Position numbers and translations under genes: made by a program. Positions 18,026-27,797 of a stretch of DNA of 64,000 nt are shown here, in pieces. The DNA lies in the NCBI RefSeq assembly GCF_000425725.1, contig NZ_KE384441.1, forward strand, positions 215,176 through 279,175. The letters run 5' to 3'. Positions within the stretch are counted from its first letter, which is position 1; each line of letters starts with the position of its first letter. Origin of the DNA: Halomonas halocynthiae DSM 14573. GTDB lineage: Bacteria; Pseudomonadota; Gammaproteobacteria; Pseudomonadales; Halomonadaceae. The notes beneath the pieces were generated by a model, which was given only the letters and a program-made list of their open reading frames with translations, had not been told where the DNA came from and searched no databases.

Positions 18026-18112
18026 TGGTGCCCAGGAGAGGACTTGAACCTCCACATCCATACGGATACTAGCACCTGAAGCTAGCGCGTCTACCAATTC
18101 CGCCACCTGGGC
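18026..18112 (-). tRNA. tRNA-Leu(CAG)
   Basis: 87 nt, identical to the copy at 17884-17970, with encoded CCA. Confidence 0.97.
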
Positions 18113-18197
18113 GAAACACAAACGATTCAAGCTGATAAAGAGCGATGCTGCGAGTCATGCGTGAGCGACATGCGGTTAATAAAAGCCGATCGATCAC

Positions 18198-18284
18198 TGG
18201 TGCCCAGAAGAGGACTTGAACCTCCACGTCCATACGGACACTAGCACCTGAAGCTAGCGCGTCTACCAATTCCGCCATCTGGGC
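18198..18284 (-). tRNA. tRNA-Leu(CAG), slightly diverged copy
   Basis: 87 nt. It differs from the other two by changes in the acceptor (GCCCAGA paired with TCTGGGC) and in the variable arm, all compensated, so it should be functional. First in the transcript. Confidence 0.96.
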
Positions 18285-18295
18285 AAGTGGCGCGT

Positions 18296-18323
18296 ATGAT
18301 ACCGAAAAACGCTAACCGTGCAA
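18296..18323 (-). promoter_or_regulatory. promoter of the tRNA-Leu cluster
   Basis: On the minus strand TTGCAC, 16-base spacer, TATCAT, then a GC-rich discriminator just before the first tRNA-Leu. Confidence 0.55.
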
Positions 18324-18514
18324 GTCCTGGTTGATATCTGAGGGTGAAAAAACGCAAAAACTAATGATGATCGTGTTTGTATGGTTGGGTGCGGCCACCG
18401 GCAGCGGTATACTGCGGCTATGTCAATACATCAAAATTGCTCTATCGACCCCTCTCGACGCTACAGCGTCACGTTTATTCTCTCGACTCCTACCCTGTCA
18501 AGGATGCCATACGC

Positions 18515-20917
18515 ATGAATCACTGGACGCTCGAAGATGACGCATACGCCAGTCGCGAGGCGCATAAATACGACAACCCAGCACCGAGCCGCGAATATTT
18601 GCTTGCCCGGTTAGAACAGGTTGGCAAGCCAATTACTCATGAAGAGATGAGTGACTTACTGGGGCTTCATGACGAAGACCTCAAGGAAGCTGTGCGCCGT
18701 CGCCTGGCTGCTATGGAGCGTGATGGCCAAGTGCTGCGTAATCGCCGCGCGGCCTATGCGCTGATCGACAAACTCGACCTAATCAAGGGCAGGGTGCTGG
18801 GCCATCGTGATGGGTTCGGTTTTCTGTTGCGCGAAGATGGCGCCAAGCCTGACCTCGTTCTTCCGCCGCGGCAGATGCGTCGGGTTTTTCATGGTGACTA
18901 TGTGCTGGCGCGCATCAGTGGTCGCGACCGGCGAGGCCGTGATGAAGCGACCATCGCGGAAGTGCTGTCGCGTAATACGCAAACGCTGGTTGGCGTGTTT
19001 CGTGAAAATACCGCTGAATTCGGGGTGCTGATTCCTGAAAATCCTCGTATTACTCAAGAGGTGATTGTGCCTCATACTGCCCGAGGCACCGCTCGGGATG
19101 GGCAGGTGGTATCGGTCCGTATTGTTAAACAACCTGAAACTCGCGTGCAGCCAGTGGGCGAGGTTGTCGAAGTGCTCGGTGAGCGCATGGACCCAGGTAT
19201 GGAAATTGATATTGCCCTGCGCAGCTATGAAATTCCTGACGAATTTCCGCCTGAGGTGCAAGAGCAGATCGCCACTATGTCGGCTGAGGTGGCAGAAGAG
19301 GATAAGCTGCACCGAATAGATTTGCGTGATATGCCGCTGGTAACGATTGATGACGAGTCTGCCAAAGACTTCGACGATGCCGTGTGTGCCTGGAAGACCA
19401 AGTCTGGTGGTTGGAAACTGGTGGTGGCGATTGCTGATGTGTCGCATTACGTGCCCATTGGTAGCCCGCTGGATCAAGAAGCCATTGCTCGTGGAAACTC
19501 GGTGTATTTCCCTGGGCAGGTAGTGCCGATGCTGCCTGAGCTGCTTTCCAATGGTTTGTGCTCGCTGAACCCTCACGTAGATCGTTTGGCGCTCGTGTGT
19601 GAGATGAATATCTCCCAAGCGGGTGCAATCAGCCGTCATCGCTTCTATGAAGCGGTATTTCGTTCTCATGCGCGGCTAACGTATAACAAGGTTGCGGCGA
19701 TTCTTGGAGATGACGGTGAGCTGGGCGAGCAGGGTGATGCGCTGCGCGAGGAGTACCGCGATGTCGTTCCCACGCTTAAAAACCTACATGAGCTATACAA
19801 GTTGCTGAGCAAGGCTCGTGCTCAGCGTGGTGCGCTGGAGTTCGAAACCACTGAAACGGCAATTATTTTTAACGATGAACGTAAAATCGAAAAAATTGTG
19901 CCGCGGACTCGCAACGATGCGCACAAGATCATCGAAGAATGTATGTTGGCGGCGAATGTTGCGACAGCTCGCTTCCTTGATAAACACGATCTTCCCGCGC
20001 TTTATCGTATCCATGAGCGGCCTTCTCCCGAGCGTTTGGACAAGTTGCGGCTGTTTCTTAATGAGCTGGGCTTGTCGTTGGGTGGCGGTGATGAGCCTGC
20101 GCCGCAGGATTACCATGATCTGACAGAAGTTATTCGTGACCGCGATGACGCAGATGTCATTCAGACTGTCATGTTGCGATCGATGAGTCAGGCCGTGTAT
20201 TCACCCCAGAACGAAGGGCATTTTGGGCTGGCTTATCCAGCGTATGCGCACTTTACTTCGCCGATTCGCCGCTACCCAGACTTGATTGTACACCGTGCCA
20301 TTCGCTCGGTAATTCGCGGGCCGCGCCAGACCAATACGGTACTGCGCGCCGAGGGGGCTCCGGTCGAGCCGCCCAGCAACTGGTGCCCCTATACCTTCGA
20401 GCAGATGTTGGAGATGGGTGAGCACTGCTCTATGACCGAGCGCCGCGCCGATGAAGCAACTCGTGATGTGGAGGGGTGGCTCAAGTGCGAGTTTATGTCC
20501 GACAAACTGGGTGAGGTTTTTGACGGGACTATTGCCTCGGTAACCCAGTTTGGCATTTTTGTGCGGCTGGATAAGTTTTATGTTGAAGGCTTGGTCCATG
20601 TAACGTCACTGCCGTCAGACTACTATCACTATGAAGCAGAAAAGCATCGCCTCAAGGGTGAGCGTAGTGGTGTCAGTTTCCGTCTGGGGGATGGGGTGAC
20701 TGTTCAGGTTGCTCAGGTCAATCTTGATGACCGGAAGATCGACTTTGAGCTGGTTGGTGACAAGCCCAGGACGAGCCGAGCACCACGCAAAGGTCGTAGC
20801 CCTGCAAAAAGTGTCAAGAAACCTGAAAAAAGGTCGGAAAAAAGTGCGAAAGAGGGTGGTGATAACAAGGGCGCCAAAAAGCGCTCAGGGCAGCGTCGCA
20901 GCTCGCGACGCCGTTGA
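18515..20917 (+). CDS. rnr: ribonuclease R
   Basis: A 3'-5' exoribonuclease that degrades structured RNA. It has 800 residues from the ATG at 18515, which follows AAGGA and begins the family-like MNHWTLEDD; a longer upstream frame has no support. It comprises an N-terminal winged helix (about 30-100), cold-shock domains, and an RNB catalytic domain with DDESAKDFDDAV carrying the metal-binding aspartates. An S1 domain (EVFDGTIASVTQFGIFVRLD) and a lysine-rich tail follow. It is nine bases from rlmB, the standard rnr-rlmB pair. Confidence 0.96.
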   Translation: MNHWTLEDDAYASREAHKYDNPAPSREYLLARLEQVGKPITHEEMSDLLGLHDEDLKEAVRRRLAAMERDGQVLRNRRAAYALIDKLDLIKGRVLGHRDGFGFLLREDGAKPDLVLPPRQMRRVFHGDYVLARISGRDRRGRDEATIAEVLSRNTQTLVGVFRENTAEFGVLIPENPRITQEVIVPHTARGTARDGQVVSVRIVKQPETRVQPVGEVVEVLGERMDPGMEIDIALRSYEIPDEFPPEVQEQIATMSAEVAEEDKLHRIDLRDMPLVTIDDESAKDFDDAVCAWKTKSGGWKLVVAIADVSHYVPIGSPLDQEAIARGNSVYFPGQVVPMLPELLSNGLCSLNPHVDRLALVCEMNISQAGAISRHRFYEAVFRSHARLTYNKVAAILGDDGELGEQGDALREEYRDVVPTLKNLHELYKLLSKARAQRGALEFETTETAIIFNDERKIEKIVPRTRNDAHKIIEECMLAANVATARFLDKHDLPALYRIHERPSPERLDKLRLFLNELGLSLGGGDEPAPQDYHDLTEVIRDRDDADVIQTVMLRSMSQAVYSPQNEGHFGLAYPAYAHFTSPIRRYPDLIVHRAIRSVIRGPRQTNTVLRAEGAPVEPPSNWCPYTFEQMLEMGEHCSMTERRADEATRDVEGWLKCEFMSDKLGEVFDGTIASVTQFGIFVRLDKFYVEGLVHVTSLPSDYYHYEAEKHRLKGERSGVSFRLGDGVTVQVAQVNLDDRKIDFELVGDKPRTSRAPRKGRSPAKSVKKPEKRSEKSAKEGGDNKGAKKRSGQRRSSRRR

Positions 20918-20926
20918 GGACGTATC

Positions 20927-21769
20927 GTGAAAGATAACCTCAGAAAGAAGAAGGCTCCTTCGCGGCGAGCGCCGGCTAACAGAAGGCCGAGTAAAGCTCC
21001 GGGCTTTACTGCGCCGAATGGTTTGGAGGCCGTCTATGGCGTGCATGCTGTCGCTGCGTTGTTGGAGCGTGGCGATCCGCCGCGAGAGCTATGGATTCAA
21101 GGCGGTGATGCTGGTAAGCGCTTGGCTGCGCTTGTTGAGCAGGCTGTCGCCGCTGGTGCGGCGATTCGTTATCCGTCGCGCGACGTGTTGGAGCAGCTCG
21201 CTCAGGGGGCGTCTCACCAAGGCGTCGTGGCGTTTTGTACGCCACTGGCATTCGAAGCTGAGGCCTCGCTATGGCACCGACTCGCAGGCTGGCCGCATCA
21301 GGAAGCTCCGTTGCTGTTGGTGCTTGATGGCGTGACAGACGTGCATAATTTCGGCGCCTGCCTGCGCAGTGCTGATGCGGCGGGTGCGCATGGTGTGGTC
21401 GTGCCCAAAGATAAGGCAGCACCGCTTAATGCGAGTGTGCGTAAGGTGGCCTGCGGCGCTGCCGAAAACGTGCCGGTTTATCAGGTGACTAACTTGGCGC
21501 GTGCCCTTGAGCGTATGAAAAATGATCACGGCATTTGGGTGATTGGTACCGCTGGAGAAGCTGAGTCGGTCGTTTATCAGGCAGATTTTTCTGGGCCAAC
21601 GGCACTGGTCATGGGGGCCGAAGGTAAAGGCATGCGTCGCTTGACTCGTGAGGGCTGCGATAGCTTGGTCAAATTGCCTATGGCTGGCCAGGTGTCGAGC
21701 CTGAATGTTTCGGTCGCTACGGGTATCTGCCTGTTTGAAGCGGTGCGTCAAAGAAGCGGAGTTGCGTGA
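20927..21769 (+). CDS. rlmB: 23S rRNA (guanosine-2251-2'-O)-methyltransferase RlmB
   Basis: A SpoU/TrmD-fold methyltransferase acting on 23S rRNA G2251. It has 280 residues with a basic N-terminal extension of about 25 residues (KKKAPSRRAPANRR), a substrate-binding domain and the three SPOUT motifs: NFGACLRSADAAGAHG, MGAEGKGMRRLTRE and the knot segment LPMAGQVSSLNVSVATGICLFE. It starts at GTG just after rnr, so it is probably cotranscribed. Confidence 0.95.
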   Translation: MKDNLRKKKAPSRRAPANRRPSKAPGFTAPNGLEAVYGVHAVAALLERGDPPRELWIQGGDAGKRLAALVEQAVAAGAAIRYPSRDVLEQLAQGASHQGVVAFCTPLAFEAEASLWHRLAGWPHQEAPLLLVLDGVTDVHNFGACLRSADAAGAHGVVVPKDKAAPLNASVRKVACGAAENVPVYQVTNLARALERMKNDHGIWVIGTAGEAESVVYQADFSGPTALVMGAEGKGMRRLTREGCDSLVKLPMAGQVSSLNVSVATGICLFEAVRQRSGVA

Positions 21770-21935
21770 CGCTACCGCTTGCAAGTATCTAGCCTGGTCT
21801 ATAGAATGCCTGCGCCCCTTCGTTTAACGAGTGGGCGTTCTTGTTTTGGGGCACATTTGCCTCTAGACAATCCTCCTTGCTTCCCCTGGAGCCAACACGG
21901 CACCATCGGAAGCTGCCAAACCGCAAGGAGCATCC

Positions 21936-22325
21936 ATGCGTCATTATGAGATCGTTTTCATGGTCCACCCGGACCAGAGCGAGCAGGTTCCTGCTATGGT
22001 CGAGCGCTACACTGGCCTCGTCACGGAAAATGCAGGCACCGTGCATCGTCTCGAAGATTGGGGCCGTCGTCACTTGGCATACCCGATCAACAAGATTCAC
22101 AAGGCTCACTACGTGCTGATGAACGTCGAGTGCAGCGGCGAGACTCTCGAAGAAATCGAGAACATCTTCCGTTACAACGACGCCATCATTCGCAGCTTGG
22201 TTGTGCGCTGCAAGGAAGCCGTGACCGAAGCTTCGCCGATGATGAAGCCGGTGGAAGAAAGGCGTCCACGTCGCGAAGATCGCGAAGATCGTGAAGACAA
22301 GCCGCAAGCCGCCGAGTCTGCCTGA
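21936..22325 (+). CDS. rpsF: 30S ribosomal protein S6
   Basis: 129 residues beginning [19 protein letters not shown], with the S6 core ([20 protein letters not shown]) and an acidic/basic disordered tail rich in R, E and D. First gene of the rpsF-rpsR-membrane gene-rplI operon. Confidence 0.98.
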   Translation: MRHYEIVFMVHPDQSEQVPAMVERYTGLVTENAGTVHRLEDWGRRHLAYPINKIHKAHYVLMNVECSGETLEEIENIFRYNDAIIRSLVVRCKEAVTEASPMMKPVEERRPRREDREDREDKPQAAESA

Positions 22326-22358
22326 GTTTTATCATTGCACGTTTGAAGGAGTCACCCC

Positions 22359-22586
22359 ATGGCACGCTTTTTCCGTCGCCGCAAGTTCTGTCGTTTTACC
22401 GCCGAAGGCGTGAAGCAGATCGACTATAAGGATCTGGACACTCTGAAGGCCTATGTGACTGAGACTGGCAAGATCGTTCCCAGCCGCATTACCGGGACCA
22501 AAGCCCGTTATCAGCGTCAGCTGGCGACCGCTATCAAGCGCTCTCGCTACCTGGCACTGCTGCCCTATACCGATAGTCACCAGTAA
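22359..22586 (+). CDS. rpsR: 30S ribosomal protein S18
   Basis: 75 residues, [25 protein letters not shown], binding partner of S6 in the small subunit. AAGGAG lies seven to twelve bases upstream of the ATG. 33 bases after rpsF. Confidence 0.98.
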   Translation: MARFFRRRKFCRFTAEGVKQIDYKDLDTLKAYVTETGKIVPSRITGTKARYQRQLATAIKRSRYLALLPYTDSHQ

Positions 22587-22598
22587 GCGTTGCGCGTG

Positions 22599-23450
22599 AT
22601 GCAAGCCATTGCACGATGGGCTATGCGCGGTATGCCCCAGGCAGCCTTGATTGCCGCAGTCACTGCTTTAGTGCCGTTATTGTTCTGGTTTTCCAGTGCC
22701 GTCACTGCCTTGGTTGTGCTGCGGCGTGGTATGGCCCCAGCGCTGCCGGTCATTATTGCTGCTGCTTTACCTTCTGGTTGGTGGTGGATTCGGGGTGATG
22801 TTATCCCGTTGATGTCATTGTTGATGGTATTGCTGATGGCCGTCGTGCTGCGAGCCAGAATGCGCTGGAGTGAAGCGCTGATTTTCGGCGCTATTGCAGG
22901 CTCAGTACTGATCCAGCTAGGTGTGTTCATTCCTCCTGGAGGAGTGGCACAGGTGCTGGATCTGTTACGCCAGAGTTCGCCGGATATGGCGTCTCGTTTG
23001 ACTGAGCTTAGCCAGGATGGTGTCGATCTCGAGTCTTTTCTGACACTGCTGATTGGTAGTGCCACAGGGCTTCTGGTCGTTCTGGTTGGTGTGGCAAGCC
23101 TGGCGCTAGCGCGGAGTTGGCAGGCAGGACTCTATAACCCTGGTGGTTTTCGGGAGGAGTTTCATGCGTTGCGTTTGACGCCGCGAGAGCTGCTATTTTT
23201 GGTCATAGTCGGTATCGCAGCCAGTGTGCTGGGTTTTCCTGCACTGGGCGCGTTAGTGGCTGTGCCGCTGCTGGTGGCTGGCATTGCGCTGATACATGGT
23301 ATTTTTGGTTTAAAGGGAATAAACGGGCTGTGGCTGGGAGCACTCTATGTGTTGCTTATCACTACCTGGCCCATGATTCTCATAGTGTTGCTTGCGGCCT
23401 TGATCGATTCGTTTGTGGATTTCCGCGGACGACTTGGCCGCAACGCCTGA
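22599..23450 (+). CDS. polytopic membrane protein of the ribosomal operon (DUF2232/YybS-like)
   Basis: About 283 residues with eight or so hydrophobic segments and no catalytic motif I can name. Its place between rpsR and rplI is conserved in related gammaproteobacteria. The DUF2232/YybS family, also found near rplI in Bacillus, is the best fit by topology and context, not by an alignment. Codons TTG (22590), GTG (22596) and ATG (22599) are in frame almost next to each other; I chose the ATG. No clear Shine-Dalgarno is seen, so translation may be coupled to rpsR, which ends 12 bases upstream. Confidence 0.7.
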   Translation: MQAIARWAMRGMPQAALIAAVTALVPLLFWFSSAVTALVVLRRGMAPALPVIIAAALPSGWWWIRGDVIPLMSLLMVLLMAVVLRARMRWSEALIFGAIAGSVLIQLGVFIPPGGVAQVLDLLRQSSPDMASRLTELSQDGVDLESFLTLLIGSATGLLVVLVGVASLALARSWQAGLYNPGGFREEFHALRLTPRELLFLVIVGIAASVLGFPALGALVAVPLLVAGIALIHGIFGLKGINGLWLGALYVLLITTWPMILIVLLAALIDSFVDFRGRLGRNA

Positions 23451-23465
23451 CAAGAGGTTTACGAG

Positions 23466-23912
23466 ATGGAAGTCATTCTGCTCGACACAATTGGCAAGCT
23501 GGGCGGTCTGGGTGACAAGGTCACCGTTAAGGCCGGCTATGGCCGCAACTACTTGGTGCCTTACGGCTTGGCCGTTCCGGCAACCAAGGACAACATTGCC
23601 GCATTTGAAGCTCAGCGTGCTGAACTCGAAGCCCGTGCTGCTGAGCGCAAGGCAGAAGCTGAAAGCCGTGCTGAACAGCTCAATGATATCGAGCTGTCGC
23701 TGGTTGCTAAGGCTGGAGATGAAGGCAAACTGTTCGGCTCTATCGGTCCGCGTGATCTGGCTGAGGCAATTTCCAGCACAGGTATCGATGTTGGCCGTCA
23801 TGAAGTTCGTATGCCGGAAGGCCCGATTCGCAATATCGGCGAATACGACATCGACCTGCACCTGCATGCTGATGTTGCCGCGTCTGTGCGTATCATCGTG
23901 GTATCTGAGTAA
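23466..23912 (+). CDS. rplI: 50S ribosomal protein L9
   Basis: 148 residues: N-terminal RNA-binding domain ([32 protein letters not shown] pattern), a long charged central helix rich in A/E/R (about 50-80) and the C-terminal domain with [18 protein letters not shown] precedes the ATG. Last gene of the S6-S18 operon. Confidence 0.98.
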   Translation: MEVILLDTIGKLGGLGDKVTVKAGYGRNYLVPYGLAVPATKDNIAAFEAQRAELEARAAERKAEAESRAEQLNDIELSLVAKAGDEGKLFGSIGPRDLAEAISSTGIDVGRHEVRMPEGPIRNIGEYDIDLHLHADVAASVRIIVVSE

Positions 23913-23956
23913 TACCCGCATCTAACATCATGCCGAATTGGGCAGGGTGTTGTTGC

Positions 23957-23988
23957 AAAGGGCACGGGGACATTCCCTGTGCCCTTTT
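23957..23988 (+). terminator. Rho-independent terminator after rplI
   Basis: AAGGGCAC...GTGCCCTTTTT hairpin with an inner GGG/CCC and T run, 45 bases past rplI. Confidence 0.85.
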
Positions 23989-24137
23989 TGCGCTGTGTAT
24001 GTCTATCAGGTACGCGCGTGTCAGTCAGGTACCAAGAGACGGTTTGGCTTGTTAGAAGACATTGGTAAGATAGGTGGGTTCTCCAGCACAACATGGCGTG
24101 TCGGTCCGACATCGCTTGAATAGAAAGGCGCCGCTTT

Positions 24138-25526
24138 ATGAATGACGTCGTTGAGCATGATCGGGAAACGGCCGCACTGAAAATCCCGCCCCATTCGTTA
24201 GAGGCGGAGCAATCAGTGCTGGGTGGTTTAATGCTGGATAACCAAGCGTGGGATGATGTGTCAGACCGGCTGATGGCTGACGATTTTTATCGTTACGAAC
24301 ATCGGCTGATTTTTAACGTCATGCTGCATTTGGCTGAAGCAAGTAATCCGTTGGACGTCGTAACCCTGTCAGAAGCCCTGGAGGGGCGCGATCAGTTAGA
24401 TAGCGTGGGGGGGCTGGCATACTTGGCAGAGCTAGCGCGTACTACGCCGTCTGCCAGTAACATTCGCGCCTATGCCGATATTGTTCGTGAGCGTGCGACG
24501 CTGCGTAAATTGATTCGTGCGGCGAATCAAGTGGCGGAAAGTGCTTTTGCGCCTCAGGGGCGAAACTCTGCTGAGCTGGTTAATGAAGCTGAGCGGCTAG
24601 TGTTTCAGATCAGTGAAGAGCGGCCCAAGGACGGCGGGCCGATTGGCATGAGTGAGCTGTTAACCCGTGCGGTCAACCGCATTGATGAGCTGTTCAACAT
24701 GAAGGGCGAGATGACGGGGTTGTCGACGGGGTTTCGCGACCTGGATGGTATGACCTCAGGTCTGCAGCCATCGGACTTAGTCATCATTGCGGGTCGTCCG
24801 TCCATGGGTAAGACCACCTTTGCCATGAACCTGGTGGAGCATGCGGTGATCTCTGGCGACAAGCCTGTCATGGTGTTTTCCATGGAGATGCCGGCAGAGT
24901 CGTTAATGTTGCGCATGCTTTCGTCGCTGGGACGTATTGATCAGACGAAGGTGAGAACCGGCCAGCTGGATGATGAAGATTGGCCGCGCATGACGTCTGC
25001 TGTTAGTTTGCTTAAAGACAAGAAACTGTTCATTGATGATACGGCAGCCCTGTCGCCTATCGAGATGCGCTCGCGCATTCGGCGGGTGGTGCGAGAGCAC
25101 GGTAATTTGGGCCTGATCATGATCGACTACCTGCAATTGATGCAGATCCCAGGTTTTTCTGAGAACCGTACCGGCGAGATATCTGAAATTTCACGTTCAT
25201 TGAAGGGGTTGGCTAAAGAGTTCGGTTGCCCTGTGGTGGCACTTTCTCAGCTTAACCGAGCCCTTGAGCAGCGACCTAACAAACGCCCGGTGATGTCGGA
25301 TCTGCGTGAGTCTGGTGCTATTGAGCAGGATGCTGACATTATAGCCTTCGTTTATCGTGATGAGGTTTACAACCCAGATAATCCCGATAGCAAAGGCCTT
25401 GCTGAGGTAATTATTGGCAAGCAGCGTAATGGTCCCATTGGCACAGTGCATATGGCTTTCATTGGTAAGTACACGCGCTTTGAGGATCTCGCCGCGGATA
25501 CTTACAGTGATTCATTTGGTGGCTAG
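24138..25526 (+). CDS. dnaB: replicative DNA helicase DnaB
   Basis: A hexameric 5'-3' fork helicase. It has 462 residues: an N-terminal domain with PHSLEAEQSVLGGLMLD, a linker, and a RecA-like core with Walker A GRPSMGKTTF (near residue 220), Walker B LIMIDYLQLM and SDLRESGAIEQDAD. No intein. It follows rplI, a common gammaproteobacterial order. Confidence 0.97.
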   Translation: MNDVVEHDRETAALKIPPHSLEAEQSVLGGLMLDNQAWDDVSDRLMADDFYRYEHRLIFNVMLHLAEASNPLDVVTLSEALEGRDQLDSVGGLAYLAELARTTPSASNIRAYADIVRERATLRKLIRAANQVAESAFAPQGRNSAELVNEAERLVFQISEERPKDGGPIGMSELLTRAVNRIDELFNMKGEMTGLSTGFRDLDGMTSGLQPSDLVIIAGRPSMGKTTFAMNLVEHAVISGDKPVMVFSMEMPAESLMLRMLSSLGRIDQTKVRTGQLDDEDWPRMTSAVSLLKDKKLFIDDTAALSPIEMRSRIRRVVREHGNLGLIMIDYLQLMQIPGFSENRTGEISEISRSLKGLAKEFGCPVVALSQLNRALEQRPNKRPVMSDLRESGAIEQDADIIAFVYRDEVYNPDNPDSKGLAEVIIGKQRNGPIGTVHMAFIGKYTRFEDLAADTYSDSFGG

Positions 25527-25628
25527 CTACGCGGTTGAAATACATAACGTATAGTTGGGTATGGCTCAAAAATTTTCAAAAAGAGCTTTAAAAACAGTAA
25601 GTTTTAACGCAATTAAGAGGGAGTGACT

Positions 25629-25922
25629 ATGGCAGGTGGATTTCGGCGCGGTAAGCGCCAGCGCTTACCCAAGCTGGAGGCTCGTGGAGAGCTTGAGTCT
25701 GTAACATGTGAAGGCCCGTTTAAGGAGTGGCTGGGGATGCCAGACCTTTACCGGTATCAGTTGGTGGTTAATAACGAAACCTATAGCTACCAGACGGAAG
25801 ACGCCGAGCTGCCGGTGGTGGTTGGGGACTGGGTGGTGTTTCGCTACAAAGAAACGAAGCAGGGGAACTGGATAGATAAAAATTCGCTAGGCAAAGCCAT
25901 TGACCCTTCGGAGTATCAGTAG
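25629..25922 (+). CDS. small conserved-looking hypothetical protein
   Basis: 97 residues, basic N-terminus (FRRGKRQRLPK), then a beta-rich region with VVVGDWVVFRYK that could form a small barrel; I do not recognise a family. AGGGAG lies seven bases before the ATG at 25629; a GTG two codons earlier is less likely. It stands alone 100 bases after dnaB, with codon use like its neighbours, so it is probably a real gene. Confidence 0.6.
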   Translation: MAGGFRRGKRQRLPKLEARGELESVTCEGPFKEWLGMPDLYRYQLVVNNETYSYQTEDAELPVVVGDWVVFRYKETKQGNWIDKNSLGKAIDPSEYQ

Positions 25923-26059
25923 ATTATTGAAAATTATTGAAACTTTTGAACTGGAACTCTGTCAGAGAGATGGTAGAGTTCATTTATGCTGAAAATGTCA
26001 TACTCACGCAACAATGGAGCTGTATTAATACATAAAAATTAGCAAAGGTAGAGATAATT

Positions 26060-26365
26060 ATGGATTTCAATAAATTTAAAATATTCGCAAAGCACAATGA
26101 CAACTTCGAAGTACGGGTTATCAGTAATGCCAGTGGCAGCCTGTGTCAGCTTGAGGTAGAGGATGTCGAGGGTCAGCGTCATCGAGTGATGCGTAAAGGT
26201 GCGCCACTGTTGTTCCGTGCGGCGGAGGAGGCTTATGCGCAGCTGCGACATCTTGGTATTCATCATGCGTATTTGGTGCATCAAGAAGCGCGAGATGAAG
26301 ATAACCCTTGTGTCGGCAGTTACCCGCGCCATCAGTTTGTCTCGCGCATGCCTCTGGCTACCTGA
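26060..26365 (+). CDS. DUF6482-like small protein
   Basis: 101 residues: MDFNKFKIFAKHNDNFEVRVIS start, a central QRHRVMRKGAPLLFRAAEEAYAQLRHLG segment and a HHAYLVHQEARDE end. The layout resembles the DUF6482 proteins of Halomonas and Pseudomonas as I recall them; the function is unknown. The upstream 140 bases are AT-rich. Confidence 0.6.
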   Translation: MDFNKFKIFAKHNDNFEVRVISNASGSLCQLEVEDVEGQRHRVMRKGAPLLFRAAEEAYAQLRHLGIHHAYLVHQEARDEDNPCVGSYPRHQFVSRMPLAT

Positions 26366-26613
26366 TCGGGTTATGATCGACGTATAAGACTCAGAGTAAG
26401 TTAATCTGCGTGTTTTTTTAGGGTGTGTTGTTGTAATAGCTTGATCAAAACGGACTGCGCCGAGCTCCAAAGAACATTTTCGGCGCAAATTGCCGCCTCG
26501 CTTTTCCCGCCTGTGGCCTACCTCGTGGTATTATTAACGTGCCGTATTTGTCGTCGGAGTCTCACTCGCCAGACTCCACCCAGCGAGTCGTCCGGACCAC
26601 AGGGAATTTCAGC

Positions 26614-27747
26614 ATGTCTGTTTCTGACCCCATCTCTTCTGAGTCACCTGCTGTAGAAGCCCGCTTTTCTGAGCAAGAAGTCGCTGATATTGATCGTTTG
26701 ATACCGAGTGCTGACCGCCCAGTTAACGCGCCTGAGTCACACCCTGAGGTTGTACGAGGAAAAATTGGGGTGGTCATCGTTAACCTTGGCACACCGGATG
26801 CAACTGACTACCGCTCAATACGCCGCTACCTCAGTGAGTTTCTTTCTGATAAGCGCGTGGTCGACTACCCGCGCTGGTTGTGGCAGCCGCTCTTACAGCT
26901 GGTGATTCTGAGTCGTCGCCCGTTTATCTCTGGTAAAGCGTATGCATCTATTTGGGATAAGCAGCGGGATGAAAGTCCGTTGCTGACCTTTACGCGTGAT
27001 CAAGCGGAAAAGCTGGGTGCCGTGCTTAAAGAGTCTCTGGGCGACCGGGTCGAAGTGGATTTCTGCATGCGTTATGGCAACCCGTCTACTGACAGTGTGT
27101 TACGCCGTTTAAACGAGCAAGGCTGTGAGCGCATTTTGTTTTTTCCGCTGTATCCACAGTACGGCTCACCAACCACTGCAACGGCCAACGACCAGGCGTT
27201 TCGTAGCCTGATGAAAATGAAATGGCAGCCAGCGCTGCGTACAGTGCCAGCATATTTTGCTGACCCAGGCTATCAGGCGGCATTAGCTGCTACGGTAACT
27301 GAAGCCTATGCTAGCGCTGAGAGTCGGCCTGAAGTGCTGGTGGCTTCTTATCATGGTGTGCCCAGGCGCTTTCTGGAAGGTGGGGACCCCTATCATTGCC
27401 AATGCCACAAAACCTCTCGGCTGTTGCGTGAACGGCTTGGGTTTGCTGACAACGAAATTATTACAACTTTTCAGTCCAAGTTTGGCCCCGAGACCTGGGT
27501 TGGGCCAGCCACAGTAGATAAGGTGGCGGAGTTGGCGCGTACAGGCAAGAAACATATTGCGGTGATCTCTCCGGCCTTTGCCTCTGATTGCGTAGAAACG
27601 CTGGAAGAAATTGAGATGGAAATTCGTGAGGCGTTTATCGAAGCCGGTGGCGAGACGTTCACCTACGTGCCCTGCTTAAACGCCCGAGACGACCACATTC
27701 ACGCCTTGGCAGCTATTGCTAGGCGTGAATTGGCGGGATGGATTTAG
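26614..27747 (+). CDS. hemH: ferrochelatase
   Basis: Inserts Fe2+ into protoporphyrin IX, the last step of haem synthesis. It has 377 residues from the ATG at 26614, which follows AGGGAA; an upstream GTG would add 25 unsupported residues. A non-conserved 50-residue leader is followed by GVVIVNLGTPDATDY, the catalytic His in VASYHGVPRRFLEGGDPYHCQC, and PAFASDCVETLEEI. The early leader is unusually long for a bacterial HemH. It supplies haem also needed for cbb3 oxidase. Confidence 0.95.
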   Translation: MSVSDPISSESPAVEARFSEQEVADIDRLIPSADRPVNAPESHPEVVRGKIGVVIVNLGTPDATDYRSIRRYLSEFLSDKRVVDYPRWLWQPLLQLVILSRRPFISGKAYASIWDKQRDESPLLTFTRDQAEKLGAVLKESLGDRVEVDFCMRYGNPSTDSVLRRLNEQGCERILFFPLYPQYGSPTTATANDQAFRSLMKMKWQPALRTVPAYFADPGYQAALAATVTEAYASAESRPEVLVASYHGVPRRFLEGGDPYHCQCHKTSRLLRERLGFADNEIITTFQSKFGPETWVGPATVDKVAELARTGKKHIAVISPAFASDCVETLEEIEMEIREAFIEAGGETFTYVPCLNARDDHIHALAAIARRELAGWI

Positions 27748-27773
27748 CGGCTTGGTTTGATGACTGCACTGAC

Positions 27774-27797
27774 GCGCCATTTATTGGCGCTGTTTTT
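27774..27797 (+). terminator. hairpin terminator after hemH
   Basis: GCGCCA-TTTAT-TGGCGC followed by a T-rich tract (CTGTTTTTCTT). It lies between convergent hemH and mrpG and overlaps the end of mrpG. Confidence 0.65.
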